Shown here: one piece after another, positions 27,909-36,679 of the stretch
Numbering within the stretch: the stretch's first letter is position 1
Layout of the letters: each line of letters begins with the position of its first letter
DNA from: Rhizobium mesoamericanum STM3625
GTDB taxonomy: Bacteria > Pseudomonadota > Alphaproteobacteria > Rhizobiales > Rhizobiaceae
Direction: 5' to 3'
Length of the DNA stretch: 64,000 nt
Assembly (NCBI RefSeq): GCF_000312665.1
Contig: NZ_HF536772.1
Location: 3,188,732 to 3,252,731, forward strand
Notes under the pieces: model-generated
Databases searched by the model: none
The model's input: only the letters and a program-made list of their open reading frames with translations
Told to the model about the DNA's origin: nothing
Position numbers and translations under genes: made by a program

Positions 27909-28820
27909 TCACGTCTCATGCAGGACATGAGCGGCTTTGACCGCCGCGGAGGCGCGGTTTTCGACACCGAGCTTCACATAGATCTGTTCGAGATGCTTGT
28001 TGACGGTGCGTGCGGACAGACCGAGAATCTCGCCGATGTCGCGGTTGGCCTTGCCCTTGGCAATCCATAACAGCACTTCGGACTCTCTCTGTGTCAGCGA
28101 GAAATGCCGGCGCAGCACCTCGTCGTCGGCGCGTGCGTTATTTGCCGTCAGGCGAAACAGATATTCGTCAGCACCGATCGCGCCCAGAAAGGCAAGTTGA
28201 AGCACGTCCTTGCCGGCATGCGAAACCGAGATATGGCCGTCGCGCGCTGAGCCCGGGCGGGTCTTCATCCATTCGGCAATCTTACTAACCACCATGTTCA
28301 TAGCGTCGTCTCGGTTCATTGCAGCGTTGACGAGACGCGTTGCCTGTGGCGTCGACCAGTGAATGTCACCGTCACCCTTGACCGCAAGCAAATGACGACC
28401 GGCGGCGTCCAGCGCAACGCGCGCGCTTTGTGTGGAGCGTGCGTTGCGCAGGTGGACTCCGATCCGCGCTCGCAGTTCATCGATATTGATCGGCTTCGTC
28501 AGGTAGTCGACCCCGCCGGATTCAAGAGCGCGAACGACGTGTTCGGTCTCGGTCAGACCGGTCATGAAGATGACCGGTATCTGGCTGATCGCCGGATTGG
28601 ATTTGAGTTTCCTGCAGGTCTCGAAGCCATCCATAGATGGCATGACCGCATCCAGCAGAATGATGTCGGGGGTAATCCGTTCCACAATGTTCAGCGCGGC
28701 GGAGCCCGATGTTGCTATCAGGACGGACAAGCCGGACTGCTCCAGAGCATCAGTCAGGAACCCCAGCGCCTCAGGCGAGTCATCCACCAACAGAACGATA
28801 TCGCGCGGGAGCTCAGCCAA
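27909..28820 (-). CDS. LuxR-type two-component response regulator, partner of the permease-kinase
   Basis: The 303-residue protein has an N-terminal receiver (IVLLVDDSPEALGFL, phosphoacceptor Asp57 in IILLDAVMP, Lys in YLTKPINIDEL). A middle region of about 90 residues lies around ALDAAGRHLLAVKGDGDIHW. The C-terminal LuxR helix-turn-helix is LTQRESEVLLWIAKGKANRDIGEILGLSARTVNKHLEQIYVKLGV. The only plausible start is TTG at 28818-28820, overlapping the stop of the upstream kinase gene by 8 bp, so translation is coupled and the two form one signalling pair. Because the kinase gene is divergent from urtA, urea uptake genes are a likely target (inference). Confidence 0.9.
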   Translation of the reverse strand: MAELPRDIVLLVDDSPEALGFLTDALEQSGLSVLIATSGSAALNIVERITPDIILLDAVMPSMDGFETCRKLKSNPAISQIPVIFMTGLTETEHVVRALESGGVDYLTKPINIDELRARIGVHLRNARSTQSARVALDAAGRHLLAVKGDGDIHWSTPQATRLVNAAMNRDDAMNMVVSKIAEWMKTRPGSARDGHISVSHAGKDVLQLAFLGAIGADEYLFRLTANNARADDEVLRRHFSLTQRESEVLLWIAKGKANRDIGEILGLSARTVNKHLEQIYVKLGVENRASAAVKAAHVLHET

Positions 28821-31800
28821 GGGTCTCTACCTTCTCATCGAAGCGGTTCAGAAAATTCATGAGGCCGTTCAAATCGAATGAGGCCGCATAGGAACGAAGT
28901 TCTTCTGTAAATGGCTGATTTGCTTCCACCTTGGCAAGGTCGGTGAGCTTTGCCTCGATGCCCCTGATGTAGCCGATCTCGGCAAGCCGTAACAATTCCT
29001 GGATGTGAGCGGGGCCGGGGCTGACCATCGGTCGATCGTGTTTGGCGGGGGCAGGCTGGATCGCCTCCGCATAGATCCACTTCAAGCCCAGGTGCAGCGC
29101 AAGTTTGTCACGCAGCTGCTTGATGTCGACAGGCTTGCCGATGGAATCGCTGTGGCTGTCGTCGCTATCGCGGTGAGCGGCGGCGTCGCCGATATTGGCG
29201 GACAGCATAACGATCGGAGCGGTCTGGCCACTTGCGCGCAGCCGCGAGACGAGTTGCCACCCATTCATGCCTGGCATAGAGATATCGACAAGAAACAGAT
29301 CAGCCTGGATTCCTTCGATCAACGTCAGGCAGTCTGCCCCGCTTGCCGCGGTCAGGACGACGAAGTCAAGTGGAGCAAGCACCTCGCGCATCATTTCGCG
29401 ATGATCCTCATTGTCGTCCACGACGACGATCGTGCGCCGTGGACCGTCGTAACTGACGATCTTTTTTTCCTGCGGCGGGACCGTCATTTCGCGAAGTACG
29501 GCAGAAAGCATGAGGCGAACGCGGAAGACTGTTCCGCGATTTTTCTCGCTGCTTACCGAGATTTCGCCTCCGAGGGTGTTCGTCAGCAGCTGCGTGATTG
29601 TCAGGCCAAGGCCAAGCCCCGGCATTGGGCGGATACTGTCGGCCTCGCCACGTTGGAAAGGCTCATAGATGCGGCTCAAGTCCTTCTCGGCAATGCCGCG
29701 CCCGGTGTCGGTGACGGTGAAGGTTGCGACCTGGCTGCGGTAGCCGACGTCGAAGGTGATGCTGCCTTCGTCGGTGAACTTGATGGCATTGGAGAGCAGG
29801 TTGACGAGGATCTGGCGCAGCCGCTTCTCATCGGTGCGTACGAACTGGGGCAGGGCGGGTGAACGGTCGTGATGGAAGGTCAATCCCTTAGCCTGGGCCT
29901 GCGGGCGGAACATGTCGACGATCTGATCCAGGAAGTCCTGAATGTTGATCTCGTTGGAGTAGACCTGGAGGCGCCCGGCTTCGATCTTGGAGATATCGAG
30001 GAGGCCATCGATGAGGCCGGAGAGATGCTCGGCGCTGCGTCGGATGACCTTGATCGACGACTGCCGCGGAGCGGGAATGGTTTCGTCGCGCTCGAGAATC
30101 TGCGCGTAGCCGAGCACGGCATTCAGTGGTGTGCGCAATTCGTGACTGAGGCCGACGACATAGCGGCTCTTGGCGCGGTTGGCGGCTTCGGCGGTTTCCT
30201 TGGCAGTTTGGAGTGCCGCGTCGGTCTTCTTGTGCGCGGCGATCTCCTTCAGCAGCAAGGTATTTTGACGCGACGACTCCTCCTCGGCAACGACCCGGCT
30301 GTCATGCGCGAGCACGTAAAACCAGCAAACGACGCCGCCGATGACGGCGAAGACGAAGAAGACGATGAGGATGGTGCGGTTCACCACCTCGGCAGTTTCC
30401 GGCGAGGCTGCGGAGACCTGATGTGCGATCATGGCAAGGATCGTGCCGACTGCCGAAAGGGCCAGCACAACCGCGATGCCGTAGCGACCGAGGCGGGTGG
30501 TCAGCTTCTCGACGACCGTTTCCGGTAGGACAGCCTTGGCGACCGCACCGACCTGCGCGTTGAAGTGTGCCTTCGGCTTGCACATGTCGTGACAGCGGCT
30601 GTCAAGCGAACAGCAGAGCGAGCAGATCGGCGCCGCATAGGCCGGGCACCAGGCCATGTCCTCCGGTTCGAAGGGATGCTCGCAGATAGAGCAGGTAATG
30701 TTTGTCAGGTTCTTCCAGCTGTGGCGCGGCTTGCGCGCGAGGTAGAATTTGCCCTTCGTGCCCCAGGCGATGAGCGGCGACGCGATCAGTGCGACGACGA
30801 GGGTGATGTAGGGCGCAAGCGAGGCGGCGATGGAACCGAAAACGCCAAAGTGCGCGATGAGCGCAATGCCGGCAGACAGCATCATGGCGCCGAGGCCGAC
30901 CGGGTTAATGTCGTAGAGGTGGGCGCGCTTGAATTCGATGCCCGGAGGGGCAAGCCCAAGCGGCTTGTTGATGAAAAGATCCGCCGAGATCGTGCAGAGC
31001 CAGGCCATGGCGATGATTGAGAAGATGCCGAGCGTTTCTTCCAGCAGCTTGTAGATGCCGAGCTCCATCAGCAGAAGCGCGATCGCCACATTGAAGACCA
31101 GCCAGATGACGCGGCCGGGATGGCTGTGGGTGAGTCGGGAGAAGAAATTAGACCAGGCGAGCGAGCCGGCATAGGCATTCATCACGTTAATCTTCAACTG
31201 CGAGACCACCACGAAGGCAGCCATCAGCAGCAGCGCGGCATTGTGCCAGGGGATCATATAGCCGAAGGCCGTCAGATACATCTGGGCCGGATCGGCTGCA
31301 CGATCGACCGGCACGCCCGAGGCGAAGGTGAGCACGACGAGAAAGGAGCCGGCGAGCAACTTCGGCGCGCCGATGATCACCCAGCCGGGGCCGGCGAGGA
31401 AGACGGCGAGGCGGTGGCGCCAGTTGCGTTGCTTGTCCGGCGGCAGAAAGCGCAGGAAGTCGGCCTGTTCACCGATCTGCGACACTAGGGCCAGGATGAC
31501 CGCAGAGGCGGCGCCGAACTCGACGAGATCGAACGGTGCCACGGTGCCAGGCGGCCCGGAAGCGTGGCGGATTCCGGCAAAGGCCCGCCAGAGATCGAAC
31601 TTCTCAAAATCCATTGCGGCAATGAAAATGAAGGGCAGGACGTTGAGGACGATCCAGAAAGGCTGGGTCAGCAACTGGAACCGGCTGATCAGCCGGACGC
31701 CATGCGTGACCAGCGGAATAACCATAACGGCGCTGATGATGTAGCCGATCCATAGCGGGATGCCGAGCGTCAGCTCCAGGGCGCCGGACATTATCGAAGC

Positions 31801-32232
31801 TTCGATCGCAAACAGCATGAAGGTGAAGCTGGCATAGATCAGGGACGTGACCGTCGAACCGATATAGCCGAAGCTCGCGCCGCGCGTCAGCAGATCGATA
31901 TCGACCCCGTGGCGGATCGCATAGCGGCTGATCGGCAGCCCGATGGCCAGCATGGCGATGCTGGCGACAACAATGGCGAAAAAGGCGTTGGTTGTGCCGT
32001 AGGAGAGAGTGATCGCGCCGCCAATCGCTTCGAGCGCAAGGAAGGAAATGGCGCCGATCGCCGTCTGCGAGATGCGTTGCGACGAGAACTGCCGCGCGCC
32101 CTTTGCGGTAAAGCGCAACGCGTAGTCTTCCAGCGTCTGGTTTGCGACCCAGCGATTGTATTCGCGCCTTACCGGAATGATGCGTTGCCGCGCTGCCATG
32201 CCTTGGTGCCAGCCCTTTGTTCCCCTTGTCAT
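28813..32232 (-). CDS. Hybrid sensor histidine kinase fused to an NCS1-type nucleobase permease domain
   Basis: This 1139-residue protein combines a transporter with a kinase. Residues about 40-490 form some twelve membrane helices with the NCS1 (cytosine/purine/allantoin) permease pattern, beginning REYNRWVANQTLEDYALRFT and including SFGYIGSTVTSLIYASF. A cysteine-rich cytosolic stretch (514-551: CSICEHPFEPEDMAWC and CSLCCSLDSRCHDMC) looks like a metal-binding knuckle. Two further helices, a coiled coil, HisKA (SHELRTPLNAVLGYA, His697), HATPase (NLLSNAIKF, DTGRGI, GLGLGLTI) and a receiver with Asp983 (LVDISMPGMNGW) follow, then a helical tail. It is a transport-type sensor, probably for urea, allantoin or a nucleobase. 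The start is ambiguous (32199, 32232 or 32292); 32232 leaves the repeats upstream intergenic. Domain calls are confident, the ligand is inferred. Confidence 0.9.
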   Translation of the reverse strand: MTRGTKGWHQGMAARQRIIPVRREYNRWVANQTLEDYALRFTAKGARQFSSQRISQTAIGAISFLALEAIGGAITLSYGTTNAFFAIVVASIAMLAIGLPISRYAIRHGVDIDLLTRGASFGYIGSTVTSLIYASFTFMLFAIEASIMSGALELTLGIPLWIGYIISAVMVIPLVTHGVRLISRFQLLTQPFWIVLNVLPFIFIAAMDFEKFDLWRAFAGIRHASGPPGTVAPFDLVEFGAASAVILALVSQIGEQADFLRFLPPDKQRNWRHRLAVFLAGPGWVIIGAPKLLAGSFLVVLTFASGVPVDRAADPAQMYLTAFGYMIPWHNAALLLMAAFVVVSQLKINVMNAYAGSLAWSNFFSRLTHSHPGRVIWLVFNVAIALLLMELGIYKLLEETLGIFSIIAMAWLCTISADLFINKPLGLAPPGIEFKRAHLYDINPVGLGAMMLSAGIALIAHFGVFGSIAASLAPYITLVVALIASPLIAWGTKGKFYLARKPRHSWKNLTNITCSICEHPFEPEDMAWCPAYAAPICSLCCSLDSRCHDMCKPKAHFNAQVGAVAKAVLPETVVEKLTTRLGRYGIAVVLALSAVGTILAMIAHQVSAASPETAEVVNRTILIVFFVFAVIGGVVCWFYVLAHDSRVVAEEESSRQNTLLLKEIAAHKKTDAALQTAKETAEAANRAKSRYVVGLSHELRTPLNAVLGYAQILERDETIPAPRQSSIKVIRRSAEHLSGLIDGLLDISKIEAGRLQVYSNEINIQDFLDQIVDMFRPQAQAKGLTFHHDRSPALPQFVRTDEKRLRQILVNLLSNAIKFTDEGSITFDVGYRSQVATFTVTDTGRGIAEKDLSRIYEPFQRGEADSIRPMPGLGLGLTITQLLTNTLGGEISVSSEKNRGTVFRVRLMLSAVLREMTVPPQEKKIVSYDGPRRTIVVVDDNEDHREMMREVLAPLDFVVLTAASGADCLTLIEGIQADLFLVDISMPGMNGWQLVSRLRASGQTAPIVMLSANIGDAAAHRDSDDSHSDSIGKPVDIKQLRDKLALHLGLKWIYAEAIQPAPAKHDRPMVSPGPAHIQELLRLAEIGYIRGIEAKLTDLAKVEANQPFTEELRSYAASFDLNGLMNFLNRFDEKVETLG

Positions 32233-32268
32233 GCGTTCGTAACACGGAACGTCACGAGGCTTAAGAGT

Positions 32269-32345
32269 GCGGTGCAGCGCAAAGCTGCACATTTCGCCCC
32301 GTCCACTACGTCATATTGCGTATACGCTTTCGCGGTGCAGCACCG
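32269..32345. promoter_or_regulatory. Repeated GTGCAGC element between the permease-kinase and urtA
   Basis: GCGGTGCAGC occurs at 32269-32278 and again at 32332-32341, exactly 63 bp apart (six helical turns). An inverted copy GCTGCAC at 32284-32290 makes GTGCAGCGCAAAGCTGCAC a 19-bp palindrome. The second copy extends to the perfect palindrome CGGTGCAGCACCG (32333-32345). Its outer TGCA-N9-TGCA also resembles half of an NtrC site. It is a candidate operator for the paired response regulator or a nitrogen regulator. Confidence 0.5.
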
Positions 32346-32415
32346 GATAGTCCCTTAAGCAACAGTTAACTGCCGGTTTCGGCCTGTTGTCGAACAAGAA
32401 GAGGGGATCAACCAG

Positions 32416-33708
32416 ATGAATCTCAAGTCCTATATCACGGGCGCCGCACTCGGCGCCGTCATGTCGGCCACGGCCGCGTTCCATGGAGCCGTTGCGGCTG
32501 ACGATACCATCAAGGTCGGCGTTCTGCATTCGCTGTCCGGCACGATGGCGATCTCCGAAACGACGCTGAAAGACGCCATGCTGATGCTCATCGACGAGCA
32601 GAACAAAAAGGGCGGCCTTCTCGGCAAGAAGCTCGAAGCCGTCGTCGTCGACCCGGCTTCGGACTGGCCGCTGTTTGCCGAAAAGGCACGCGAGCTGATC
32701 GAAAAGGACAAGGTCGCGGCGGTATTCGGTTGCTGGACGTCCTCGTCGCGCAAGTCGGTTCTGCCGGTCTTCGAAGAGCTCAACTCGATCCTTTTCTACC
32801 CGGTCCAGTATGAAGGCGAAGAGTCTTCGCGCAACATCTTCTATACGGGTGCTGCTCCAAACCAGCAGGCGATCCCGGCCGTCGACTACCTTATGGAAAA
32901 GGAAGGCGTTAAGCGCTTCGTGCTCGAAGGTACCGACTACGTCTATCCGCGCACGACGAACAAGATCCTGGAAGCCTATCTCGAGTCCAAGGGCATCCCG
33001 AAGGAAGACATCATCATCAACTACACGCCGTTCGGATTCTCGGACTGGCAGACGGAAGTAAAGAAGATCAAGGAGTTCGGTTCCGCCGGCAAGAAGACGG
33101 CCGTGGTTTCGACCATCAACGGTGACGCGAACGTTCCCTTCTACAAGGAACTCGGCAACCAGGGCATCAAGGCAACCGACATTCCGGTTGTCGCTTTTTC
33201 CGTCGGTGAAGAAGAACTTGCCGGTCTCGACACCAAACCACTCGTCGGCCACCTCGCTGCCTGGAACTACTTCGAGTCGGTCGAAAGCCCAGCAAACAAG
33301 AAGTTCATCAAGCAGTGGCACGACTTCACCAAGAACGACAAGCGCGTGACCAACGACCCGATGGAAGCCGCCTACATCGGCTTCAACGCCTGGGTTAAGG
33401 CTGTCCAGGCTGCCGGCACGACCGACACGGACAAGGTTCTCGACACGATCATCGGCACCACGGTTCCGAACCTGTCGGGTGGTTACGCCACTGTCATGCC
33501 GAACCACCACATCACCAAGCCGGTGCTGATCGGTGAAATCCAGGCGAACGGCCAGTTCGAAATCGTTCAGCAGACCCCGGCAGTCGTTGGCGACGAATGG
33601 TCCGACTACCTGCCTGACTCGAAAGATCTGATCTCCGATTGGCGCAAGCCAATGAACTGCGGCAACTTCAACGTTGCCTCGGGCAAATGCGGCGGCAAGG
33701 GCTCCTGA
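32416..33708 (+). CDS. urtA: Urea ABC transporter substrate-binding protein
   Basis: This is the periplasmic urea receptor. The 430-residue protein has a signal peptide (cleaved after about residue 27, AAFHGAVAA). It then shows the Urt/FmdD-type binding fold: IKVGVLHSLSGTMAISETTLKDAMLMLIDEQN, VFGCWTSSSRKSVLPVFEE, LLFYPVQYEGEE-like FYPVQYEGEESSRNIFYTGA, and FSVGEEELAG. These are UrtA hallmarks and differ from LivK. A GAGGGGA ribosome-binding site precedes the ATG. It heads urtABCDE, which is followed by the urease genes. Regulation by nitrogen status is expected from known systems, and a repeated element sits upstream. Confidence 0.95.
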   Translation: MNLKSYITGAALGAVMSATAAFHGAVAADDTIKVGVLHSLSGTMAISETTLKDAMLMLIDEQNKKGGLLGKKLEAVVVDPASDWPLFAEKARELIEKDKVAAVFGCWTSSSRKSVLPVFEELNSILFYPVQYEGEESSRNIFYTGAAPNQQAIPAVDYLMEKEGVKRFVLEGTDYVYPRTTNKILEAYLESKGIPKEDIIINYTPFGFSDWQTEVKKIKEFGSAGKKTAVVSTINGDANVPFYKELGNQGIKATDIPVVAFSVGEEELAGLDTKPLVGHLAAWNYFESVESPANKKFIKQWHDFTKNDKRVTNDPMEAAYIGFNAWVKAVQAAGTTDTDKVLDTIIGTTVPNLSGGYATVMPNHHITKPVLIGEIQANGQFEIVQQTPAVVGDEWSDYLPDSKDLISDWRKPMNCGNFNVASGKCGGKGS

Positions 33709-33742
33709 GTGCATTCCACCCTGTCACTCTGATGCCCCAAGA

Positions 33743-33774
33743 CTTCCGCCCGGTCTCTCCTGTCCGGGCGGAAG
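33743..33774 (+). other. Strong hairpin between urtA and urtB
   Basis: CTTCCGCCCGG (33743-33753) pairs perfectly with CCGGGCGGAAG (33764-33774) around a 10-nt loop. There is no T-run after it, so it is more likely an mRNA-stabilising or partial attenuation element that keeps urtA levels above the permease genes. Confidence 0.7.
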
Positions 33775-33893
33775 GTCCATCTCCCAAAAGTGCAGTCTTC
33801 CCAGTCGTGCCTAGCGATCTTACCGATCGCACCTGGAGAAGGCAGAGTTCCCCGATAGTGCCGAAAGGCCAATGCACCGAGGCAAGAAAGCCG

Positions 33894-35513
33894 ATGTATC
33901 GCGCTCTCAAAATCCTGCTCCTTACGCTGTGCCTGGCAATGCCGGCCTTCGCAACCGTCTTGAAAGCGCAGGAAGATATCCATCCCCTGATCGATGCACT
34001 TGGTGTCGGCGATTTCCCTGAGCGCGAAACCGCGATCAAGGCACTGGTCGCCTCCAACGACCCGCGTGTCGGCGAGATCCTGCAGCTTCTGAGCGACGGT
34101 CAACTTTACGTGAATTCGGAGACGGGCGGCCCGGTGCTGGTGTTGGGCGGTACGGAGGATGAGCCGACCTACGCCGATCCGATTTCCGGCGAGATCGTCT
34201 CCGACGTCGATCCGGATTACATGTCCAAGGTCAAGATCAACAATTCGCTGCGTACGGTGATTGCCACCGCCACGAGCCAGCTGACCCTATTGAGCCCGGA
34301 TCGGGGCGCGCGGCTTGCGGCTGCTCAGGGACTGCTCAAGGACGCCGATCCGGCAAATCTTGATCTCCTCACCTCGGCGCTCGCCGAAGAAAAGGATGCA
34401 GAGGTCAAGAATACGATGGAAGCGGCGCGCGCCGTCATGGTGCTTAAGAGCGACGTCAGCGCCGAAGAGAAGAAGGCCGCCATCGACACGGTTGCGGCGC
34501 GCGGCGGGCGCGGTGCGCTGACCATCCTGAATTCCGCGCTGGCGACCGCTCCGGACGAACTCAAGGGCGTTATCCAGACGCATATCAACGAGATCAACCG
34601 CAGCCTGGCTCTCTGGGATGTCGGGCAGAATGTCTGGTACGGGTTGTCGCTCGCATCCGTGCTGCTGCTGGCAGCGATCGGCCTTGCCATCACCTTCGGC
34701 GTCATGGGCGTCATCAACATGGCGCATGGCGAAATGGTGATGATCGGCGCCTACACGACATATGTCGTGCAGGAGTACATCAGCTCCGCCTTCCCGGAAC
34801 TTGGAAACTACTCGTTGGCCTTCTCCGTGCCGGCGGCCTTCCTCTTTACCGGCTGTGTCGGCCTTGTCATCGAGCGCGTCGTCATCCGTTATCTTTATGG
34901 CCGCCCGCTTGAAACGCTGCTTGCCACCTGGGGCGTGTCGCTCATCCTGCAGCAGGCGGTTCGCACGATCTTCGGACCGACGAACCGCGAAGTCCGCAAT
35001 CCGAGTTGGATGTCCGGTGCATTCGAGCTGGGCGGTCTCTCGATCACCTGGAACCGTCTCTGGATCATCTTCTTCTCGATGGCCGTGTTCTTTACGCTGC
35101 TCGTACTTCTGAAGCGCTCGGCCTTCGGCCTGCAGATGCGCGCCGTCACGCAGAACCGCCGCATGGCCTCGTCGATGGGTATCCGCACAGGCTTGGTCGA
35201 CGCTTTCACCTTCGCGCTCGGCTCCGGCATTGCAGGTATCGCGGGCGTCGCGCTCTCGCAGATCGACAACGTCTCTCCCAACCTCGGCCAGAGTTACATC
35301 ATCGACAGCTTCATGGTCGTGGTCTTCGGCGGTGTCGGCAATCTCTGGGGTACGCTGGTTGGTGCTCTGTCGCTCGGCGTCCTCAACAAGTTCCTCGAGC
35401 CCTTCGCCGGCGCCGTGCTCGGCAAGATCCTGGTGCTTGTCCTCATCATTCTATTCATCCAAAAGCGCCCGCGTGGGCTCTTCGCACTCAAAGGAAGGGC
35501 GGTGGAAGCATGA
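33894..35513 (+). CDS. urtB: Urea ABC transporter permease UrtB, with N-terminal periplasmic-type extension
   Basis: The 539-residue protein has a signal-like N-terminus (LLLTLCLAMPAFATVLKA). A soluble extension of about 220 residues follows with helical repeat character (FPERETAIKALVASNDPRVGEIL, AARAVMVLKSDVSAEEKKAAIDTVAAR). The LivH-like permease starts near LWDVGQNVWYGLSLASVLLL and has GVMGVINMAHGEMVMIGAY and the coupling loop VTQNRRMASSMGIRTG. The extension is usual for proteobacterial UrtB but lacking in cyanobacterial ones; its job is unknown. The start at 33894 is chosen for the signal sequence. The stop overlaps the urtC start (ATGA). Confidence 0.93.
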   Translation: MYRALKILLLTLCLAMPAFATVLKAQEDIHPLIDALGVGDFPERETAIKALVASNDPRVGEILQLLSDGQLYVNSETGGPVLVLGGTEDEPTYADPISGEIVSDVDPDYMSKVKINNSLRTVIATATSQLTLLSPDRGARLAAAQGLLKDADPANLDLLTSALAEEKDAEVKNTMEAARAVMVLKSDVSAEEKKAAIDTVAARGGRGALTILNSALATAPDELKGVIQTHINEINRSLALWDVGQNVWYGLSLASVLLLAAIGLAITFGVMGVINMAHGEMVMIGAYTTYVVQEYISSAFPELGNYSLAFSVPAAFLFTGCVGLVIERVVIRYLYGRPLETLLATWGVSLILQQAVRTIFGPTNREVRNPSWMSGAFELGGLSITWNRLWIIFFSMAVFFTLLVLLKRSAFGLQMRAVTQNRRMASSMGIRTGLVDAFTFALGSGIAGIAGVALSQIDNVSPNLGQSYIIDSFMVVVFGGVGNLWGTLVGALSLGVLNKFLEPFAGAVLGKILVLVLIILFIQKRPRGLFALKGRAVEA

Positions 35514-36673
35514 TTACGGCCTTCCTTCTCCGGTCTCTCGATCGCAAGATCATTGCTGCGATCGTCATCTTGCTTGCAGTTGCCGTCCTTGTGCCGGTGC
35601 TCAACCTGATGACCGCGCCGACCAATCCGCTGCACATTCCCACTTACATCATGGCGCTGTTCGGCAAGTACCTCACCTATGCGCTGCTGGCACTGGCGCT
35701 GGATCTCGTCTGGGGCTTCTGCGGCATCCTCTCGCTGGGTCACGGCGCCTTCTTCGCGCTCGGCGGATATGCGATGGGCATGTATCTGATGCGTCAGATC
35801 GGCTCGCGTGGTGTCTATGGCGATCCCATCTTGCCCGACTTCATGGTCTTCCTGAACTGGAAGGAACTGCCCTGGTTCTGGTATGGCTTCGACAAGTTCT
35901 GGTTCGCGGCGCTGATGGTGCTGCTGGTACCGGGGCTGCTGGCCTTTGTCTTCGGCTGGTTCGCCTTCCGCTCGCGCGTCAACGGCGTCTACCTGTCGAT
36001 CATCACGCAAGCCATGACCTATGCGCTGCTGCTCGCCTTCTTCCGAAACGACATGGGCTTCGGCGGCAACAACGGCATGACCGATTTCAAGGAAATTCTG
36101 GGTTCCAACGTGCAGGCGGACGCAACGCGCGCTGCACTTTTTGCCGCGACCGCCATCTTCCTGGCGCTGTCTCTCATCATAGCCTCCGCCATCGTTCGCT
36201 CGAAGTTCGGCAAGGTTCTTGTCGGCGTGCGCGACGCGGAAAGCCGCACCCGCTTCCTTGGCTACCGCGTGGAACACTTCAAGCTCTTCACCTTCGTCGT
36301 TTCGGCGATGATGGCCGGCATTGCCGGTGCGCTGTACGTGCCGCAGGTCGGCATCATCAACCCCGGCGAATTTGCGCCGGCAAACTCGATCGAAGTCGTC
36401 ATCTGGACGGCCGTTGGTGGTCGCTCGACGCTGATCGGTCCGATCCTCGGCGCCATTCTCGTCAACGGCGGCAAGACGATCTTTACCGGTCTGTTCCCGG
36501 AGTTCTGGCTGTTCGCGCTCGGAGGTCTCTTCGTGCTCGTCACGCTATTTCTGCCGAAGGGCATTGTCGGCACGATCGGTCAATATCTAAGCCGCCGTAA
36601 GCCGAAGACCGAGGCCACGCCCCCCGCGCTTCAGGAAGAGGGCGTCGACGCAAAAATCCAGCCGGCAGAGTGA
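35510..36673 (+). CDS. urtC: Urea ABC transporter permease UrtC
   Basis: The 387-residue LivM-type permease has the segment YALLALALDLVWGFCGILSLGHGAFFALGGYAMGMYLMRQIG, and later FFRNDMGFGGNNGMTDFKEILG and the coupling loop GVRDAESRTRFLGYRVE. The GFGGNNG motif is typical of UrtC. The start at 35510 overlaps the urtB stop by 4 bp; a longer frame upstream runs through urtB out of frame and is spurious. The C-terminus is charged and cytosolic. UrtB and UrtC form the membrane channel. Confidence 0.95.
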   Translation: MITAFLLRSLDRKIIAAIVILLAVAVLVPVLNLMTAPTNPLHIPTYIMALFGKYLTYALLALALDLVWGFCGILSLGHGAFFALGGYAMGMYLMRQIGSRGVYGDPILPDFMVFLNWKELPWFWYGFDKFWFAALMVLLVPGLLAFVFGWFAFRSRVNGVYLSIITQAMTYALLLAFFRNDMGFGGNNGMTDFKEILGSNVQADATRAALFAATAIFLALSLIIASAIVRSKFGKVLVGVRDAESRTRFLGYRVEHFKLFTFVVSAMMAGIAGALYVPQVGIINPGEFAPANSIEVVIWTAVGGRSTLIGPILGAILVNGGKTIFTGLFPEFWLFALGGLFVLVTLFLPKGIVGTIGQYLSRRKPKTEATPPALQEEGVDAKIQPAE

Positions 36674-36679
36674 GCGATC

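Noticed and set aside
32311..33714. 467-codon open frame on the minus strand across urtA
   Set aside because: It mirrors the urtA frame exactly, as a GC-rich strand shadow, and lacks any recognisable domain or ribosome-binding site.
35230..36600. 456-codon frame over urtB/urtC
   Set aside because: Out of frame with both real permease genes and very Arg/Ser/His-rich.
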